From: Alistipes sp.
Lineage (GTDB): Bacteria > Bacteroidota > Bacteroidia > Bacteroidales > Rikenellaceae
DNA: 34,572 nucleotides
NCBI GenBank assembly: GCA_017546345.1
Contig: JAFYXB010000011.1
Location: 1-34,572 of the forward strand
Direction of reading: 5' to 3'
A program made the position numbers and the translations under genes. Below the pieces are notes generated by a model. That model was not told the origin of the DNA. It made no database searches and worked only from the letters and a program-made list of their open reading frames with translations. Positions 16,750 through 26,625 of this stretch are shown one piece after another (position 1 is the stretch's first letter; the number at the start of each line of letters is the position of its first letter).

Positions 16750-17499
16750 ATGAATATCAAGAAGCTTTTAATATCGGCCGTTCTACCCGTATTGTTTCTA
16801 ACAACGGCTGTAGCACAGGAGGTCGAGCAGGGTGATAACACACCTAAGCAGAACGACTTCACTGTGGCTGCAACCGTGGGATACAACAGCTTTACAACGG
16901 TTCAGGCATTGCCCGGTGGCCAGGATAGCTATTCAGCTTCGGCTTTCTCGACTGATTGGTCAGATAAGAAGTTGATGGTTGGTATCGAGGGTGGCTGGTT
17001 CTTCCTTGACCTTTGGAAGCTGACTTTGGGTGGAGGTTTGACTTTCACTAATAACCCAAGTTATAGTGGAATGGACGCCATCTATATGGATGAAAATATG
17101 ATCCTCCCAGGTTACGAGGCTGTGACTGACGCATATACGTTTGGTTACAATGTAAACCTTGGTGTTGATCGTTATTTCAGATTGAAAGGCGTCAAGAATT
17201 TGATGTTGTACGCTGGTGCTCGCGTAGGTTACGCTTACGCTGTAAACGAGCAGTACAGAGAGATGGAGTGGCTTACTAAGTCTTCGGCTGAGACATTCAA
17301 TCTCCGTGCAGCTTTGACAGCAGGTGTTGACTACTTCGTGCTTCCTAACATGTATGTAGGTATTTCGGTAGATCCCGTAACCTATACATACGGTTATGTA
17401 GCGTACAAGCCTCAGGCAGGTATGGGTAACTTGGCAGCTGACAACCACAACGTTAGCTTCCTTGCAGCTCCTACCATTCGATTGGGATTCAAGTTCTAA
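16750..17499 (+). CDS. Outer-membrane beta-barrel protein
   Basis: A 249-residue protein from ATG 16750, preceded by an A/G-rich ribosome-binding stretch; the in-frame TTG at 16723 would put charged residues before the signal and is less likely. The signal peptide ends 'TTAVAQ' (residue 22). The rest alternates in the way of an OmpA/OmpW-like 8- to 10-strand barrel and ends 'IRLGFKF' with the terminal Phe used by the barrel assembly machinery. It lies 43 bases after the coiled-coil lipoprotein with no promoter between them, and a strong terminator follows, so the two form a two-gene unit. No specific family is recognised. Confidence 0.87.
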   Translation: MNIKKLLISAVLPVLFLTTAVAQEVEQGDNTPKQNDFTVAATVGYNSFTTVQALPGGQDSYSASAFSTDWSDKKLMVGIEGGWFFLDLWKLTLGGGLTFTNNPSYSGMDAIYMDENMILPGYEAVTDAYTFGYNVNLGVDRYFRLKGVKNLMLYAGARVGYAYAVNEQYREMEWLTKSSAETFNLRAALTAGVDYFVLPNMYVGISVDPVTYTYGYVAYKPQAGMGNLAADNHNVSFLAAPTIRLGFKF

Positions 17500-17536
17500 T
17501 ATAGACTATTAGAATAATTCTAATTGATAAATTTCT

Positions 17537-17573
17537 CCGAGCTCGACATTTCGTCGGGCTCGGTTTTTTTTTT
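17537..17573 (+). terminator. Strong rho-independent terminator
   Basis: Arms at 17537-17547 and 17553-17563 pair over 11 bp with one T-G wobble around a 5-nt loop, followed by ten T residues at 17564-17573. It closes the lipoprotein/beta-barrel unit. Confidence 0.93.
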
Positions 17574-17588
17574 GTTTATGGTCGATGC

Positions 17589-17638
17589 GTGTGCGTTTGG
17601 TTGATGCGTGTGTGTGGTGTGTGCGTTTGGTTGATGCG
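17589..17638. repeat. Exact 20-bp direct repeat in a GT-rich tract
   Basis: GTGTGCGTTTGGTTGATGCG occurs at 17589-17608 and again at 17619-17638, 30 bases apart, with related GATGCG pieces on both sides (17584, 17632 and 17638). The tract is non-coding. It could be a short minisatellite or the residue of replication slippage. Confidence 0.8.
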
Positions 17639-17672
17639 GATGCGGATCACTCTGCTCAAGAGTACATGGCAT

Positions 17673-17732
17673 ATTGTCGTGTCGCTCTCGCCTGTCATCC
17701 TGAACGCAGTGAAGGATCTCCTACGCGACAAT
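17673..17732. repeat. Palindromic 'HPERSEGS'-type intergenic repeat
   Basis: The core at 17692-17719 matches a motif scattered through many bacterial genomes, which reads as a His-Pro-Glu-Arg-Ser-Glu-Gly-Ser peptide when translated by mistake. Here the core is enclosed by inverted arms at 17673-17682 and 17723-17732 (10 bp, one wobble). An inner pair, ATCCT and AGGAT, adds a second stem. It is best seen as a small non-coding repeat. Confidence 0.7.
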
Positions 17733-17754
17733 GCGCTGTGAACGCTGTGATCAG

Positions 17755-17778
17755 TGGCGGATTATCCGCTATTTTTTT
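17755..17778 (+). terminator. Short terminator-like hairpin
   Basis: Arms at 17755-17761 and 17765-17771 pair over 7 bp with one wobble around TTA, followed by seven T residues. No gene lies just before it, so it may belong to the repeat block or be a back-up terminator. Confidence 0.5.
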
Positions 17779-17796
17779 ATCCGTATAACCCTCATT

Positions 17797-17828
17797 TTTG
17801 GAAATTTCCGTTTATTTTCTTATCTTTA
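17797..17828 (+). promoter_or_regulatory. Promoter for the cvfB-led operon
   Basis: TTTG at 17797-17800, a 20-base spacer and TATCTTTA at 17821-17828 (one mismatch to TAnnTTTG). The leader would be about 17-20 nt before ATG 17853. Confidence 0.7.
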
Positions 17829-17852
17829 CACACTTAACATATTTATTGAATT

Positions 17853-18689
17853 ATGAGAACAGGTGAAATACAGACCCTCAAGGTGTCGCGCATATCGGAC
17901 TATGGTCTATTCCTTATCGATGATGAGGGTGCAGAGGTGCTCCTCCCAAACCGATTTACTCGCCTCGATATGAAGGTGGGTGACGAGGTTACCGTATTCG
18001 TATATCACGACTCGGAGGATCGTCTGGTGGCCTCTACCGAGACTCCGCTAATCAAAGCGGGCGAGGTGGCAGCACTCAAAGTGGTAGATAAGAGCATACA
18101 TGGCGCATTCCTCGATTGGGGACTTTCGGGTAAGCACCTCTTCCTGCCCAATCGCAACCAGCATGGTGGCGTAATCGCAGGTCAGAAGACGGTGGTCTAT
18201 ATGTATATCGACGAGCGTACGGGCCGTTGCGTGGCAACGAACAAGATTAAGCCATTCGTATATAACGAGTATCCTTTGACCGTAAAGGTGGGTGACGAGG
18301 TCGATATCCTTGTGGCGTCGGAGATGCCTATGGGCTTCCGTGTGGTTATCGACAACCGCCATTGGGCTATGCTCTACAAGAATCAGCTCTTCTCGCCAGT
18401 ACACATCGGCGATCGTAAGCGCGGCTGGGTGCGTAACATTACCGAGGATTTGCGTATCGACGTAAGCTTGCAGCAGACAGGTTTGGCCGAGGTGGAGACT
18501 GCGGTGGTTAAACTCGCTAAGCTCCTCGAGGAGCACGGTGGCGTGTTGCCTATCAATGACCGTAGCGAGCCTCAAGAGGTTGCACGCATTACGGGAATGA
18601 GCAAGAAGGTCTTTAAGCGTGCGTTGGGTATGTTGCTCAAGCAGGGCAAGGTGCGTCAAACTGAGCACGGCATTGAGCGCATAAAGTAG
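17853..18689 (+). CDS. CvfB-like S1-domain RNA-binding protein
   Basis: A 278-residue cytoplasmic protein. The N-terminus ('GEIQTLKVSRISDYGLFL') and a second repeat ('VAALKVVDKSIHGAFLDWG') are S1-like OB domains. A third S1-like part follows at about 145-210 and a winged-helix-like C-terminus ('ITGMSKKVFKRALGMLLKQGKVR') ends the protein. This order matches the CvfB/YitL family, RNA-binding proteins linked to virulence-factor expression in Staphylococcus; the role in Bacteroidetes is unknown. It leads a run of five same-strand genes with gaps of 2 to about 20 bases. Confidence 0.88.
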   Translation: MRTGEIQTLKVSRISDYGLFLIDDEGAEVLLPNRFTRLDMKVGDEVTVFVYHDSEDRLVASTETPLIKAGEVAALKVVDKSIHGAFLDWGLSGKHLFLPNRNQHGGVIAGQKTVVYMYIDERTGRCVATNKIKPFVYNEYPLTVKVGDEVDILVASEMPMGFRVVIDNRHWAMLYKNQLFSPVHIGDRKRGWVRNITEDLRIDVSLQQTGLAEVETAVVKLAKLLEEHGGVLPINDRSEPQEVARITGMSKKVFKRALGMLLKQGKVRQTEHGIERIK

Positions 18690-18694
18690 AGAGG

Positions 18695-19447
18695 ATGAAG
18701 ACGGCGGAGAGAGTGTCGCGCAGTGCGGCGGAGAACTTTGTATATCAGCGTTCGCGCTTGGCCTACGTCACTGCGGCGGCCGAGGTGAAGGGGCGTGTGC
18801 TCGAGATTGGCACAGGCACGGGATATGGCATCGAGATTATCGCTCCGCATGCCGAGCACTTTACAACGCTCGATAAGTTCCGCTCGCCAGACCTTGGTGT
18901 GTTGCCAGCAAATGTGGAGTTTGTCGAGGCTACGGTGCCTCCGTTGCCCTTTGCTGATGAGAGTTTCGATTATGTCGTGTCGTTTCAGGTGATAGAGCAT
19001 ATACGTCGCGATAGAGCATTTGTCGAGGAGGTGCACAGGGTGCTTAAACCAGGTGGTCGCTTTATTGTGAGCACTCCCAATAGGCCGATGTCGCTTACGC
19101 GTAACCCATGGCACGTGAGAGAGTATACCGCCAAGCAGCTCAGAGAGTTGCTGTCGGGTTTCGGCTCGGTCGAGGCGCGTGGCGTGAGTGGCAACGAGAA
19201 GGTGTGGGCATACTACGAGAAGAATAGAGAGTCGGTGCATCGCATCATGCGTTTCGATATTCTACGTATGCAGTGGTGGTTGCCCGCGTGGCTGCTGCGT
19301 TTGCCCTATGATGTGATGAACAGGCTAAATCGCCGTAGACTTCATAGTGCAAATCGTGAACTTACGGAGGGTATAGCGATGAATGACTACAGAGTAACTG
19401 AGGTCGAAGAGGGTAGTTTCGACCTATTCTATATAGCAACAAAGTAG
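18695..19447 (+). CDS. Class I SAM-dependent methyltransferase
   Basis: A 250-residue protein with the Rossmann-type SAM-binding motif 'VLEIGTGTGYG' (Glu37 to Gly43 and on), an acidic turn at 'TTLDKF', and motif IV-like 'FDYVVSFQVIEHI'. The 'EVHRVLKPGGRFIVSTPN' segment is typical of the Methyltransf_11 group. The substrate cannot be read from the sequence. The C-terminal region (about 185-225) is basic and aromatic ('RMQWWLPAWLLRLPYDV') and could touch a membrane or lipid. It begins 5 bases after the S1 protein. Confidence 0.9.
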   Translation: MKTAERVSRSAAENFVYQRSRLAYVTAAAEVKGRVLEIGTGTGYGIEIIAPHAEHFTTLDKFRSPDLGVLPANVEFVEATVPPLPFADESFDYVVSFQVIEHIRRDRAFVEEVHRVLKPGGRFIVSTPNRPMSLTRNPWHVREYTAKQLRELLSGFGSVEARGVSGNEKVWAYYEKNRESVHRIMRFDILRMQWWLPAWLLRLPYDVMNRLNRRRLHSANRELTEGIAMNDYRVTEVEEGSFDLFYIATK

Positions 19448-19449
19448 CG

Positions 19450-20208
19450 ATGAAGCAGAGAGTAGCAATAGTTCAGCGTGATATAACGTGGTCGGATGCC
19501 GAGACTAATCTTCAGGCCTTGGAGCGTGAGTTGGCCGGTGTCGAGGCTGATATTGTTGTGCTCTCGGAGATGTTTCAGACGGGTTTTGTGACTGAACCTC
19601 AGGGTATTGCCGACGAAGGTGCGACTCTTGAATGGATGAAGCGCATAGCTCGGCAGTTGGATGCTGCAGTGGTAGGCTCGGTCGCTGTGCGCGAGGGTGA
19701 GGAGTACCGCAATAGAATGTATTTCGTAAAACCCAATGGAGAGAGCCTACATTATGATAAATTTCATCTCTTCTCTGTTGGTGGCGAGTCACGACACTTT
19801 ACGGCAGGTAGAGAGCGTGTAGTAGTCGAGTGGCGAGGTGTGAGATACCTATTGGCAATATGCTACGACTTGCGTTTTCCCGTTTGGAGTCGATGTAGGG
19901 ACGATTACGATGCGATGATCTATTCGGCTCTTTGGCCCAAACCTCGTAGAGAGGTGTGGCGCACGTTGCTTAGAGCGAGAGCGATAGAGAATCAGGCCTA
20001 TGTTGTAGGTGTAAATAGAGTGGGCGAGGAGCCTACGGGATTGCAATATAGTGGTGATTCGGCTGTTATAAACTATTTTGGTCAGGCGGTCGAGGATATG
20101 GGCGATAAGTCGGGTATTGCAATCGCAGAGATAGATAAGGAGGCACTTGACGGCTTCAGAGAGAAGTTTGCGGTGTGGCGCGATGCCGATAATTTTGAAC
20201 TTAAATAG
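19450..20208 (+). CDS. Nitrilase-superfamily omega-amidase (YafV/NIT2-like)
   Basis: A 252-residue cytoplasmic carbon-nitrogen hydrolase. The catalytic triad is complete: Glu40 in 'VVLSEMFQTGF', Lys104 in 'YDKFHLF' and Cys138 in 'AICYDLRFPVW'. These segments match the YafV/omega-amidase branch, which hydrolyses 2-oxoglutaramate or 2-oxosuccinamate and helps repair or salvage products of glutamine and methionine transamination. It starts 2 bases after the methyltransferase stop. Substrate choice within the branch is inferred from these motifs, not proven. Confidence 0.9.
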   Translation: MKQRVAIVQRDITWSDAETNLQALERELAGVEADIVVLSEMFQTGFVTEPQGIADEGATLEWMKRIARQLDAAVVGSVAVREGEEYRNRMYFVKPNGESLHYDKFHLFSVGGESRHFTAGRERVVVEWRGVRYLLAICYDLRFPVWSRCRDDYDAMIYSALWPKPRREVWRTLLRARAIENQAYVVGVNRVGEEPTGLQYSGDSAVINYFGQAVEDMGDKSGIAIAEIDKEALDGFREKFAVWRDADNFELK

Positions 20209-20217
20209 AGTGTGGCT

Positions 20218-20994
20218 ATGAGTGTAAACGAGATAATTCTACTTTTGGTGTCAGGCGTTATCGTCGGCATTATCAATACGTTAGGAGGCGGTGGTTCGGT
20301 AATTACCATGTCGCTGTTTATGGCTATGGGCATGCCTATTGGCCTTGCTAATGGTACCAACCGTATAGCAGTGTTGCTACAAAATTTGTCGGCTACGGTA
20401 GCCTTCCTACGCAAGGGAATGTTGCATTTGCGTAGCGGTCTGCTGTTGTCGCTACCTGCGATTGTGGGTAATATCTTAGGTGCTATGGTCGCCATGGAGG
20501 TTAGTGAGGCAATATTTAAGATATGCCTTAGCGTGGTGCTGGCCATAATTCTTGTATATCTGCTTCTCGGAAAGGATAAGCAGAGTGTGGAGGGTGGTCA
20601 TGGCCTTAAGATTAAGTGGTGGCACTATATCTGGTTCTTCGTGATTGGTTTCTATGGCGGATATATATATATCGGTCTTGGTTTTCTTATCTTGGCGATA
20701 ACAATCTCGACCATGCATCTCGATATAATCACGGCAAATGTCATCAAGGGCTTTGTAATATTTCTCTCTACACCCTTTGCTCTTGCTGTATTCATCTATA
20801 ATGGCCAGGTGGAGTGGATGGCTGGATTGTTGCACGGAGCAGGAAATATCCTCGGTGCAGTTGTTGCGTCACATTGGGCAATGAACTGGGGTGTTAAATT
20901 CGTGCGATGGTTCACGCTGTTTATCATTGTCGTATTCTTTATCGACCTTATGGGATGGATATCGTTGCAGGATATTATGTCGCATCTTCTGTAG
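20218..20994 (+). CDS. TauE/SafE family membrane permease
   Basis: A 258-residue integral membrane protein with about seven to eight hydrophobic segments, beginning 'MSVNEIILLLVSGVIVGIINTLGGGGSVIT'. The Gly-rich 'NTLGGGGS' and the second-half 'GGYIYIGLG' are the two inverted repeat motifs of the TauE/SafE family. Members export sulfite, sulfoacetate or related anions, but the substrate of this one is unknown. ATG 20218 is preferred; a GTG at 20212 adds two residues. It follows the amidase by 9 bases and precedes uvrA by 18. Confidence 0.9.
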   Translation: MSVNEIILLLVSGVIVGIINTLGGGGSVITMSLFMAMGMPIGLANGTNRIAVLLQNLSATVAFLRKGMLHLRSGLLLSLPAIVGNILGAMVAMEVSEAIFKICLSVVLAIILVYLLLGKDKQSVEGGHGLKIKWWHYIWFFVIGFYGGYIYIGLGFLILAITISTMHLDIITANVIKGFVIFLSTPFALAVFIYNGQVEWMAGLLHGAGNILGAVVASHWAMNWGVKFVRWFTLFIIVVFFIDLMGWISLQDIMSHLL

Positions 20995-21012
20995 AATATC
21001 TACTAACGAACT

Positions 21013-23825
21013 ATGCCAAAAAGCAAAATTGAGGTTATTGGTGCACGTGTGCACAACCTCAAAAATGTAAATGTCAGCATACCACGCGACTCGCTCGTTG
21101 TCATTACCGGCCTTTCGGGTTCGGGTAAGTCGTCGTTGGCCTTCGATACTATCTATGCCGAGGGTCAGCGTCGTTATATGGAGACCTTATCTGCATACGC
21201 ACGTCAGTTTGTCGGCTCTATGGAGCGCCCCGATGTTGATCGCATTACGGGCCTTAGCCCCGTGGTGGCCATCGAGCAGAAGACGACGAATAAGAACCCA
21301 CGTTCGACCGTGGGTACGGTGACTGAGATTAACGATTTCTTACGTCTGCTGTATGCGCGTGCATCGCGTGCCTACTCGCCACTTACGGGCGAGGAGATGG
21401 TACGCTATAGCGATGAGCAGATATGTGATTTGATGATTCAGGGCTTCGGTGGTAGGCGAGTAGCCTTCCTCGCTCCGGTGGTTAAGGGACGTAAGGGTCA
21501 CTACCGCGAGTTGTTCGAGTCGATGTCTCGCAAAGGATATATCTATGCACGAATAGATGGTGAGATACGAGAGTTCTCGGCGGGAATGAAGCTCGACCGC
21601 TACAAGATTCATACTATCGATATGGTTATCGATCGCCTTGTGATAGGTGAGGAGCATCGAGAGCGTATGATGACATCGTTGCGCGAGACTATGCGTCAGG
21701 GTAAGGGTACGATGATGCTCTATGATTATGGCACAGAGGGTATTAGATACTACTCTCGACACCTGATGTGTCCTACTACGGGTGAGGCTTTCGAGGAGCC
21801 AGCACCTCACACATTCTCGTTCAATTCGCCTAAGGGCGCTTGTCCCGAGTGTAATGGCTTGGGCGAGAGGGCAGTGTTCGATATGGCTAAGATTATACCT
21901 GACGATAGCCTTTCGTTGCGCGATGGTGCGATAGAGCCCTTTGGTAAGTATAAGAATAATATGCTCTTTGCGATGCTCGCGATGCTCGGTCATCGCTACG
22001 ACTTCACGCTCGAAGATGCCGTGTCGTCAATCTCGCACGAGGGTATGAATGCTATATTGTATGGCGATTCGGAGCCACTTATGGTCAATTTCTCGGAGTT
22101 CTCGTCTGTCGGAGGTACGCAGCTTACGCAGTGGGCGGGACTCTCGGAGTGGATCATGCGAAATGTCGATGAGGAGTCGAAGAAAGGTCAGAAATGGCGT
22201 GAGCAGTTCCTAGTTATGCAGACCTGCCCGTCGTGTGGTGGCTGTCGTCTGCGCAAAGAGTCGCTAAACTTCCGTATAGGTGGGCAGAGCATAGCCGATG
22301 TGTCGGCGATGTCCATCGTGGAGTTCTCGGAGTGGATGTCACATATCGAGGAGCATCTCTCGGAGAAGGAGCGGATTATTGCGCGCGATATCATCAAGGA
22401 GATCCGCGAACGTCTCGGCTTCTTGGTAGATGTGGGCCTTGGTTATTTGTCGTTGTCGCGTGCATCGCGAACCATATCGGGAGGTGAGGCGCAGCGTATC
22501 CGTCTGGCTACGCAGATTGGCTCGAAGTTGGTCAATGTGCTCTATATTCTCGATGAGCCGAGTATCGGCCTACACCAGAGAGATAATCGTAAACTGATAG
22601 ATAGTCTTAAGAGTCTGCGCGATGCGGGTAACTCCGTAATTGTCGTTGAGCATGACGAGGATATGATGCGCTCGGCGGATTACATCGTTGATGTGGGTCC
22701 GTTGGCGGGTCGTAGAGGTGGAAATATCGTTGCCTCGGGTACGTTCGAGGAGATACTTAAAAGCGATACGATTACGGCCGAGTATCTCAATCGTCGTCGT
22801 CGCATCGAGCGCACTACGCCATTAAGAGAGGGTAGTGGACAATATATCACATTGCGTGGCGCACGAGGTAACAACCTTAAGGGTGTGGATGTTAGCATTC
22901 CGCTTGGTAAGTTTGTCTGCGTTACGGGTGTTTCGGGCTCGGGTAAGTCGTCGTTGATCAATGGCACGTTGCGCCCTATATTGTCGCGCCATCTATATCG
23001 TTCATACGATCAGCCATTGCCCTATGATAGTATCGAGGGTTTGGAGAATATCGACAAACTTGTGGTCGTGGATCAGTCGCCTATTGGTCGTACGCCACGA
23101 AGCAATCCAGCGACATATACCAACCTCTTTGCCGATATACGTAAGCTCTTCGAGATGACGCCCGATGCTCAGACACGAGGTTTCAAGGCGGGTCGCTTCT
23201 CGTTTAACGTGAAGGGTGGCCGCTGTGAGGAGTGTCGTGGTGCAGGTCAGCAGACTATCGAGATGAACTTCTTGCCCGATGTATATGTGCGTTGCAAGGC
23301 GTGCGGCGGTAATCGCTATAATCGTGAGACGCTGGAGGTTAAGTATAAGGGTAAGAGTATCAACGATGTGCTCAATATGACGGTGAATATGGCCGTAGAG
23401 TTCTTCGAGAATATCCCTTCGATATATCAGAAACTGAAGGCTGTACAGGAGGTTGGCTTGGGTTATCTGACCCTCGGTCAGCCCTGTACAACGCTTTCGG
23501 GTGGTGAGTCGCAGCGTATTAACTCGCTACCGAACTTGCTAAGCGTGAAACAGGTCGTACGTTATATATTTTGGATGAGCCTACGACGGGTCTTCATTTC
23601 GAGGATATTCGTCAGTTGTTGGACGTAATCAATCGTCTTGTCGATTGTGGTAACACGGCGATTGTCATCGAGCACAACTTGGATGTAATACGCTACGCCG
23701 ACCATATTATAGATATGGGCCCCGAGGGAGGACGCGGTGGCGGTATGGTTGTGGCTGAAGGTACACCAGCCGAGATTGCCCGTTGCAAGGAGAGCTACAC
23801 AGCAGAGTTTATAACTCTAGAGTAG
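21013..23825 (+). pseudogene. uvrA: Excinuclease ABC subunit A, interrupted by a one-base frameshift
   Basis: UvrA recognises DNA damage in nucleotide excision repair, with UvrB and UvrC. The first frame reads 871 codons to 23628 and has Walker A-1 (Gly33-Ser40), 'SGGEAQRIRLA', the first Walker B 'YILDEPS', Walker A-2 near residue 639 and an intact four-Cys zinc module ('CEEC' to 'CKAC'). After 'LSGGESQRI' (Ile836, base 23520) it falls into nonsense. The correct sequence resumes in another frame ('[12 protein letters not shown]', '[10 protein letters not shown]', 'GPEGGRGGG') to 23825. Adding one A in the AA at 23521-23522 restores '[11 protein letters not shown]' and a 937-residue protein. 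As printed, the second Walker B and the C-terminus are lost. A sequencing or assembly error is more likely than a real mutation in such a gene. Confidence 0.93.
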
Positions 23826-23854
23826 TATGATGTAGTTGTAAAACATATGTAAAT

Positions 23855-23894
23855 GATAATCGCCCAAGCTATGATGCTCGGGCGATTGTCTTTT
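23855..23894 (+). terminator. Terminator between convergent uvrA and purA
   Basis: Arms at 23855-23865 and 23880-23890 pair over 11 bp with one wobble around a 14-nt loop, followed by TTTT at 23891-23894. The T-tract serves the + strand (uvrA); the minus-strand tail is weaker, so use by purA is uncertain. Confidence 0.7.
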
Positions 23895-23909
23895 ATGCTT
23901 ATTTCCGAA

Positions 23910-25232
<1,323 letters not shown>

Positions 25233-25243
25233 TTATACGGCTA

Positions 25244-25251
25244 CAAAAATA
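25244..25251 (-). promoter_or_regulatory. Possible promoter -7 element for purA
   Basis: On the minus strand TATTTTTG occurs about 50 bases before the purA ATG and fits TAnnTTTG. No clear -33 TTTG lies 19-21 bases upstream, so the call is weak. Confidence 0.35.
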
Positions 25252-25333
25252 ATAAATTTTATAATATGCCGTATCACCAATCGCCCAAAATTTTCAACAG
25301 ATTGTCAAACTATACCTCTTTTTTGCGACATTT

Positions 25334-26584
25334 TTATCTTTTGCCTCTGTTGATGACATGTTCCATGAGCAGTGTCGTGATTACACCCATTGCAAAACCG
25401 TTGCAAATAAGCGGCTCGATGACCGAAGGAACAATTCCACGAGGCATGAGCTGGCAGAGCATAGCAACCATAAGAGGCAGACCCACGTTGAGTGCCTCGC
25501 CAAATGAAGCGATAGCACGTGTCGAGTGCATCATCTCGAACGATGCAGCAAGCTGTGTACCCATCAAAAAGAGCAGAATTACGCCGATAACCGTATTGGG
25601 TATGGCTGTAAGTAGTGCAATAAGATCGGGTGAGAGCGCACATACTATGAGTAGTAGTGTCGATGGTATAAGCGCATAGCGCGATGAACATCGCGTAGAG
25701 GCGATTACGCCAGGACTCATCGAGAAGTTCACGGGGCCTAATACACCCAATGCGCCTGCCACGATGTTCATCGCGCCTGTTAGGCGGATGCCACGATTTA
25801 GACGATCCTCCATCTTGTCGCTGCCGAGCATAGCGCCGAGCGACTCTACGGAGCCGATATCGTTGATAAGTAGTGCGATATAGCAAATAATGAAGGCTAT
25901 CATCACGCCGAGATCAAACTCAAACCCCGAGATAAATAGCGTTGAGAGGCTCGCCGAGGTCGCGGTGTTAAGCTCATAGCCGAAGCATACTCCATAGGCT
26001 ACGCTACCAAGAGCCAAGGTAATAGGTATCGTCAAACTTTTTGCCACGCCACGCAGACGACCGTTCATCAAGACCATTAGCGGCAGAGCTATAAACGTAA
26101 AGATAAGACCAAAGGTGTGCTCCTCGCTGCTCGCCCTTGCAGGAAATATTAGGTCACGGATGACTGGGGCAAGTGTTAGTGCTATGAGCATGAGGATAAC
26201 AATCACGCTACGGGCCGAGAATAGTCGCTGAACGTAGGGTAGAAGGCCTCCAAAGCTTAGGAGTAGTAGCAGTGCACCACCTACAGCGATAGAACTATAA
26301 ATGGCGTTGCTCGATGCACCCGAACCAATGGCCGAGAGTACGCCTACGAGAAGTACCGCAGCAGGGCCTGCAACGATAGGTAGACGATGACCAAAGAGTA
26401 CCTGTACAAGGCCCGTAACACCCATCACTGCAAAGAGTTTTTGAGCGAAAAAGAGCTTCTCGGCGGGTGTTCCCGTGGCGACAAAGACGCTTGTCGTAAC
26501 TACGGCAATGGCCAGGATAAACCACTGCATACCATATAGAGCCATAGCTCCAAATGGTAACTTATCATCTACGTTATATTTCAT
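25334..26584 (-). CDS. NCS2-family nucleobase permease (uracil/xanthine type)
   Basis: A 416-residue membrane protein with about 12-14 hydrophobic segments. It begins 'KLPFGAMALYGMQWF', as in the UraA/xanthine permease (NCS2) family, and has 'LINDIGSVESLGAM' and 'NFSMSPGVIASTRCSSR' in the second half, matching the conserved substrate and gate regions. The family imports uracil, xanthine, uric acid or adenine with protons or sodium. Which base is moved cannot be told here; the position beside purA hints at a purine. It lies 41 bases downstream of the EptA-like gene and may share its transcript. Confidence 0.9.
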   Translation of the reverse strand: MKYNVDDKLPFGAMALYGMQWFILAIAVVTTSVFVATGTPAEKLFFAQKLFAVMGVTGLVQVLFGHRLPIVAGPAAVLLVGVLSAIGSGASSNAIYSSIAVGGALLLLLSFGGLLPYVQRLFSARSVIVILMLIALTLAPVIRDLIFPARASSEEHTFGLIFTFIALPLMVLMNGRLRGVAKSLTIPITLALGSVAYGVCFGYELNTATSASLSTLFISGFEFDLGVMIAFIICYIALLINDIGSVESLGAMLGSDKMEDRLNRGIRLTGAMNIVAGALGVLGPVNFSMSPGVIASTRCSSRYALIPSTLLLIVCALSPDLIALLTAIPNTVIGVILLFLMGTQLAASFEMMHSTRAIASFGEALNVGLPLMVAMLCQLMPRGIVPSVIEPLICNGFAMGVITTLLMEHVINRGKR

Positions 26585-26625
26585 AGTCTTACAATATTTT
26601 GCAATACGTTAATTTATCTAATAGT

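Noticed and set aside
17589..17638. Possible CRISPR array
   Set aside because: Only two repeat copies with a 10-base gap, no spacer-repeat regularity and no cas genes nearby.
17585..17788. Open frame of 67 codons containing the HPERSEGS peptide
   Set aside because: The peptide is the known mistranslation of a dispersed intergenic repeat, and the frame covers a direct repeat and a hairpin.
23505..23560. Programmed frameshift in uvrA
   Set aside because: The site has only AA, no slippery heptamer and no downstream pseudoknot that I can see, and UvrA is not known to use frameshifting; a base error or mutation is simpler.
25266..25679. Plus-strand open frame overlapping the permease gene
   Set aside because: It is opposite a clear NCS2 permease and lacks any domain; the frame is open by chance.
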